64,000 nt of DNA, from NCBI GenBank assembly GCA_016792805.1, contig JAEUHX010000021.1, forward strand, positions 39,968 to 103,967, given 5' to 3'. Position 1 is the stretch's first letter, and the number at the start of each line of letters is the position of its first letter. Made by a program: the position numbers and the translations under genes. Below are positions 62,170-64,000 of the stretch, in pieces. The notes below the pieces were generated by a model. That model searched no databases, was not told the DNA's origin, and saw only the letters and a program-made list of their open reading frames with translations. The stretch is from Planctomycetota bacterium (GTDB lineage: Bacteria > Planctomycetota > UBA1135 > JACQFD01).

Positions 62170-62510
62170 GTTCGCCCTTAGGTCAGATGAGTAAGCATCG
62201 AATGTGCTCGCGCCAGGCTCTCAATCCTATGGCCTAGATTTCGGAACGAAATGCCTGATCCTACTGTCGATGACCACAGAAGTGGCATGAACCGGCTCCT
62301 CAATCCAAGGAAGCCGCGCTGAGGAGTTCTTGGAGGATTTCACATTGCTGCGGTGTCCGTATTCATCGTCGCCTCGGGGAGTCATTCGGGTCAAGTGTCC
62401 AGTGCCGACTCTTGTGTCGACAACACCAAGTTGAGCTTTCCAAGTCTAGTCGCCCTCGCAGGTTTGCCGCACTCTGAGAGCCAGCAGGCATCTCGGCCAC
62501 CCACCTCCGG
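62170..62510. other. Intergenic region, 341 bp
   Basis: Lies upstream of the FG-GAP gene and downstream of the next minus-strand gene. No convincing gene, RNA or repeat was seen; short open frames on both strands lack family-like features. Confidence 0.4.
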
Positions 62511-62978
62511 TCACGTCCAGAACCACGAGAAGGCTTCCACAGTCCCACTAATATTCAGATAGATTGCTCCCACCCATGATGCGGCAAATGCGGCGACCCT
62601 TAGTCCGCTTGCTGCACGGTCAACTCTGCTAGCGAATGCGCGACATAACTGAACAGCGCTCGAGAAGAGTCCGATTGGTGCTACAAGCAGAGCAATGACT
62701 GCTATTGCCTGCACGACGACGCCGTGGAATCCGAGTGACTCCGGACCTGGATCCACATATTCACCAAGCGGCCCCCTGTGAAACCCAAGTCTAATGCCTG
62801 GGATCGGAAGTCTTCCCAACTGGGCTGCGGCGTGGGCGATCACAGTTGCCTGCAGCAATACGACTCCAATCGGGATCACCGTGCTAAGCACAAGAACTCT
62901 GTCGATCCATGAAACGCGGACCGAGTCCATCCACTCTTTCCGAATCATTCCGAGTTTCTTGGGCATTTCTGAGTCCAA
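62511..62978 (-). CDS. Membrane protein of unknown function
   Basis: This 155-residue protein has three membrane helices (VLVLSTVIPIGVVLLQATVI, VVVQAIAVIALLVAPIGLFS, VAAFAASWVGAIYLNI). No family recognised. It may form a unit with the FG-GAP gene downstream, but 341 bp separate them. Confidence 0.55.
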   Translation of the reverse strand: MDSEMPKKLGMIRKEWMDSVRVSWIDRVLVLSTVIPIGVVLLQATVIAHAAAQLGRLPIPGIRLGFHRGPLGEYVDPGPESLGFHGVVVQAIAVIALLVAPIGLFSSAVQLCRAFASRVDRAASGLRVAAFAASWVGAIYLNISGTVEAFSWFWT

Positions 62979-63097
62979 CTGCCACTAGATACTATTCCGC
63001 TGGTCGGCACTCGGTCAAGAGTCGAACCTAATGCTCTGAAACGGTGCAGTGTCTTCGGTCGTCGGGTTGAGCGACTGCCTCCATCAATTTTTTTGAA

Positions 63098-63135
63098 AGG
63101 TGTACCCCAAGACGCACCCGCGCGCGAAGCGCCGG
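63098..63135 (+). repeat. 38-bp direct repeat, second copy of the xer 3' end
   Basis: Matches 60238-60275 at 34 of 38 positions. It is not in a recognised gene here, so it looks like a remnant or attachment-site-like copy rather than a functional coding end. Confidence 0.75.
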
Positions 63136-63166
63136 AGGCACGGCTCAAGTCGCATGGGGGCAGGAG

Positions 63167-63451
63167 CTATCGGGGCTTCTCGAAGAGACGCACTCCCGGC
63201 AGTTCTGCAATTCTCGATCGTATGATTTGAGTCGCCTTTTCGATCGCTTGATCTGAAACATAGAATCCGATGTTGTGATGAAAAAGTACCATAGGTTCAC
63301 ACCCGGACTCCTCCAGCAACCCCAGAAGGATAGGAAACTCATGTTTCCAATTTGAATCATCTAAGTTCAAGGAAGCGAAGGGAACCCGCTTGAATGCGGG
63401 TCGGGAGGCACCCCCCCTCTCTGCCAATACTTGTGAGACACCTCGAGTCAT
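63167..63451 (-). CDS. Hypothetical small protein, possibly truncated by the insertion sequence
   Basis: From ATG 63451 the 94 residues include FKRVPFASLNLDDSNWKHEF, PILLGLLEESGCEPMVLFHH and QAIEKATQIIRSRIAELPGV, which look like a genuine small alpha/beta domain. The frame stays open upstream through the IS region, but that part is antisense to the transposase. Either this is a complete short gene or the 3' part of a gene cut by the IS3-like element. Family unknown. Confidence 0.45.
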   Translation of the reverse strand: MTRGVSQVLAERGGASRPAFKRVPFASLNLDDSNWKHEFPILLGLLEESGCEPMVLFHHNIGFYVSDQAIEKATQIIRSRIAELPGVRLFEKPR

Positions 63452-63519
63452 AGCAGTCTCTTTCGAGGGCGAGAGGTTTCCCAGCGGATGAGTTCCTTTC
63501 CCATTGCCGGCGTTTCCAG

Positions 63520-63563
63520 GATGCTCGTGGCAGGATCCCCCATGGGGGACCCTGCCACGAGCA
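63520..63563. other. Long palindrome in the 5' region of the insertion sequence
   Basis: Two 22-nt arms (left arm starting ATGCTCGTGGCAGG) pair with one mismatch (63534 against 63549), with no loop at the centre CCCCCATGGGGG. It lies just before the probable transposase start at 63569. Such hairpins in insertion sequences block translation from outside transcripts. Confidence 0.75.
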
Positions 63564-63568
63564 TGGTC

Positions 63569-63985
63569 ATGTCCACGCCCCAGGTCCCTCCTCCCGGGAC
63601 ACCCGATCCCGAAGTCCCGCCCAAGGGCCGACGGCGCAGCTTCTCCAAAGAGGAGAAGCTGCGCGTTCTTACGGAAGCCGATCAGTGCACTCGGCCTGGC
63701 GAAGTCGGCGCGCTTCTGCGGCGCCATGGGATCTACTCATCGCATTTGGCCGCTTGGCGCAAGCAGCGTAGCCAAGGCACGCTCTCGGATGCCAAGGCGA
63801 GTTCACGCGGGCCGCGGCCCTCGGCTCCGAGCCCAATCGACAGCCGTGTCCTTGAGCTGGAGAGAGAGAATCGCCTGCTCCAGCGCAAGCTGAAGCAGGC
63901 GGAGATTATCATTGATATTCAAAAAAAGGCATCCGCGCTCCTGGGGATCCCCCTGAGACCACGTCCCAAAGGCGGTCGCGGATGA
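63569..63985 (+). CDS. IS3-family transposase OrfA (helix-turn-helix and leucine zipper)
   Basis: From ATG 63569 the protein has 138 residues (165 if started at ATG 63488). It has RRRSFSKEEKLRVLTEADQC, a helix-turn-helix (PGEVGALLRRHGIYSSHLAA), WRKQR, and a C-terminal leucine zipper (RVLELERENRLLQRKLKQAE) ending ASALLGIPLRP. OrfA binds the IS ends and pairs with OrfB, or forms OrfAB by frameshift. The shorter start is preferred because the palindrome 63520-63563 would otherwise be coding. OrfB starts within the stop (ATGA). Confidence 0.88.
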   Translation: MSTPQVPPPGTPDPEVPPKGRRRSFSKEEKLRVLTEADQCTRPGEVGALLRRHGIYSSHLAAWRKQRSQGTLSDAKASSRGPRPSAPSPIDSRVLELERENRLLQRKLKQAEIIIDIQKKASALLGIPLRPRPKGGRG

Positions 63986-64000
63986 TTGCTGCCGCCGAGC
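63982..64000 (+). CDS. IS3-family transposase OrfB, first six codons
   Basis: ATG at 63982 overlaps the OrfA stop and is in the -1 frame relative to OrfA, the usual IS3 arrangement. It reads MIAAAE before the window ends. The catalytic DDE domain is outside the window. Confidence 0.6.

Larger units (their letters stand above)
63520..64000 (+). mobile_element. Partial IS3-family insertion sequence (right part beyond window)
   Basis: It contains a complete OrfA and the first codons of OrfB. The left end was not resolved: no terminal inverted repeat could be matched because the right end is outside the window. The start given is the palindrome edge, and the true end may be some tens of bases further left (63451-63519). 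Confidence 0.75.

Noticed and set aside
62353..62562. Two short frames in the gap 62170-62510 and the end of the next gene
   Set aside because: Both lack family-like composition and one overlaps the real membrane gene.
1..64000. CRISPR arrays, rRNA and tRNA genes
   Set aside because: No regularly spaced repeats of CRISPR size and no cloverleaf or rRNA-like sequence were recognised; a dedicated scan was not possible.

Overview
The window is a high-GC chromosomal segment from a Gram-negative bacterium. A Planctomycetota-like lineage is the best guess. The reasons are the futalosine menaquinone enzymes MqnC and MqnE, an OprP-type porin, ECF sigma factors with accessory domains, secreted FG-GAP, Kelch, HEAT and MORN/CAP proteins, and many GTG/TTG starts with GTGA or ATGA overlaps. 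No rRNA, tRNA or CRISPR array was seen, so the phylum is inferred from gene content only.

Layout, left to right. 1-7.7 kb: a sigma factor fused to a membrane anchor and sheet-rich repeats (runs off the left edge), an RMD1/DUF155 protein, an Fpg/Nei glycosylase translationally linked to an MgtC/DUF4010 protein, and a CaCA antiporter. 8.0-13.6 kb: a lower-GC accessory block with a DUF433/DUF5615 toxin-antitoxin-like pair, then a two-gene operon of a nuclease-STAND ATPase and a HEPN-like protein. This operon is the best candidate for an undescribed (defence) system. 13.6-20.1 kb: a compact housekeeping run on the minus strand (tpiA, secG, yicC, gmk, coaC, coaB, ftsK), with CoaB and CoaC as separate polypeptides. 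20.3-24.5 kb: DUF1801, then an ECF42-type sigma factor with its YCII/DGPF partner and a VOC protein. 24.5-31.3 kb: a HEAT-repeat lipoprotein, a MORN/CAP secreted protein, an AAA/DUF4143 ATPase and DAHP synthase. 31.5-35.1 kb: three coiled-coil genes, two of them related lipoproteins, and a porin. 35.3-47.7 kb: mqnC and mqnE flank a Kelch protein, a PrsW protease, a GAF protein, two paralogous alpha-toroid membrane proteins and a secreted HExxH metalloprotease between them. 48-54.3 kb: a minus-strand chain of a HEAT protein, two membrane/coiled-coil proteins, xseA and a polytopic membrane protein. 54.5-60.3 kb: a large FG-GAP protein, pabC-pabB, and a Xer-type recombinase. 60.3-64 kb: a lower-GC tail of membrane and FG-GAP genes bounded by a direct repeat of the xer 3' end, ending in a partial IS3-family element.

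Patterns beyond genes: two copies (84% identical) of a 164-bp element with inverted ends at 6.4 and 47.8 kb; a third hairpin-rich element at 27.0 kb; a 3 x 23-bp tandem repeat at 30.1 kb; and a marked excess of the 7-mer ATTTGTG/CACAAAT (at least 34 copies) on both strands.
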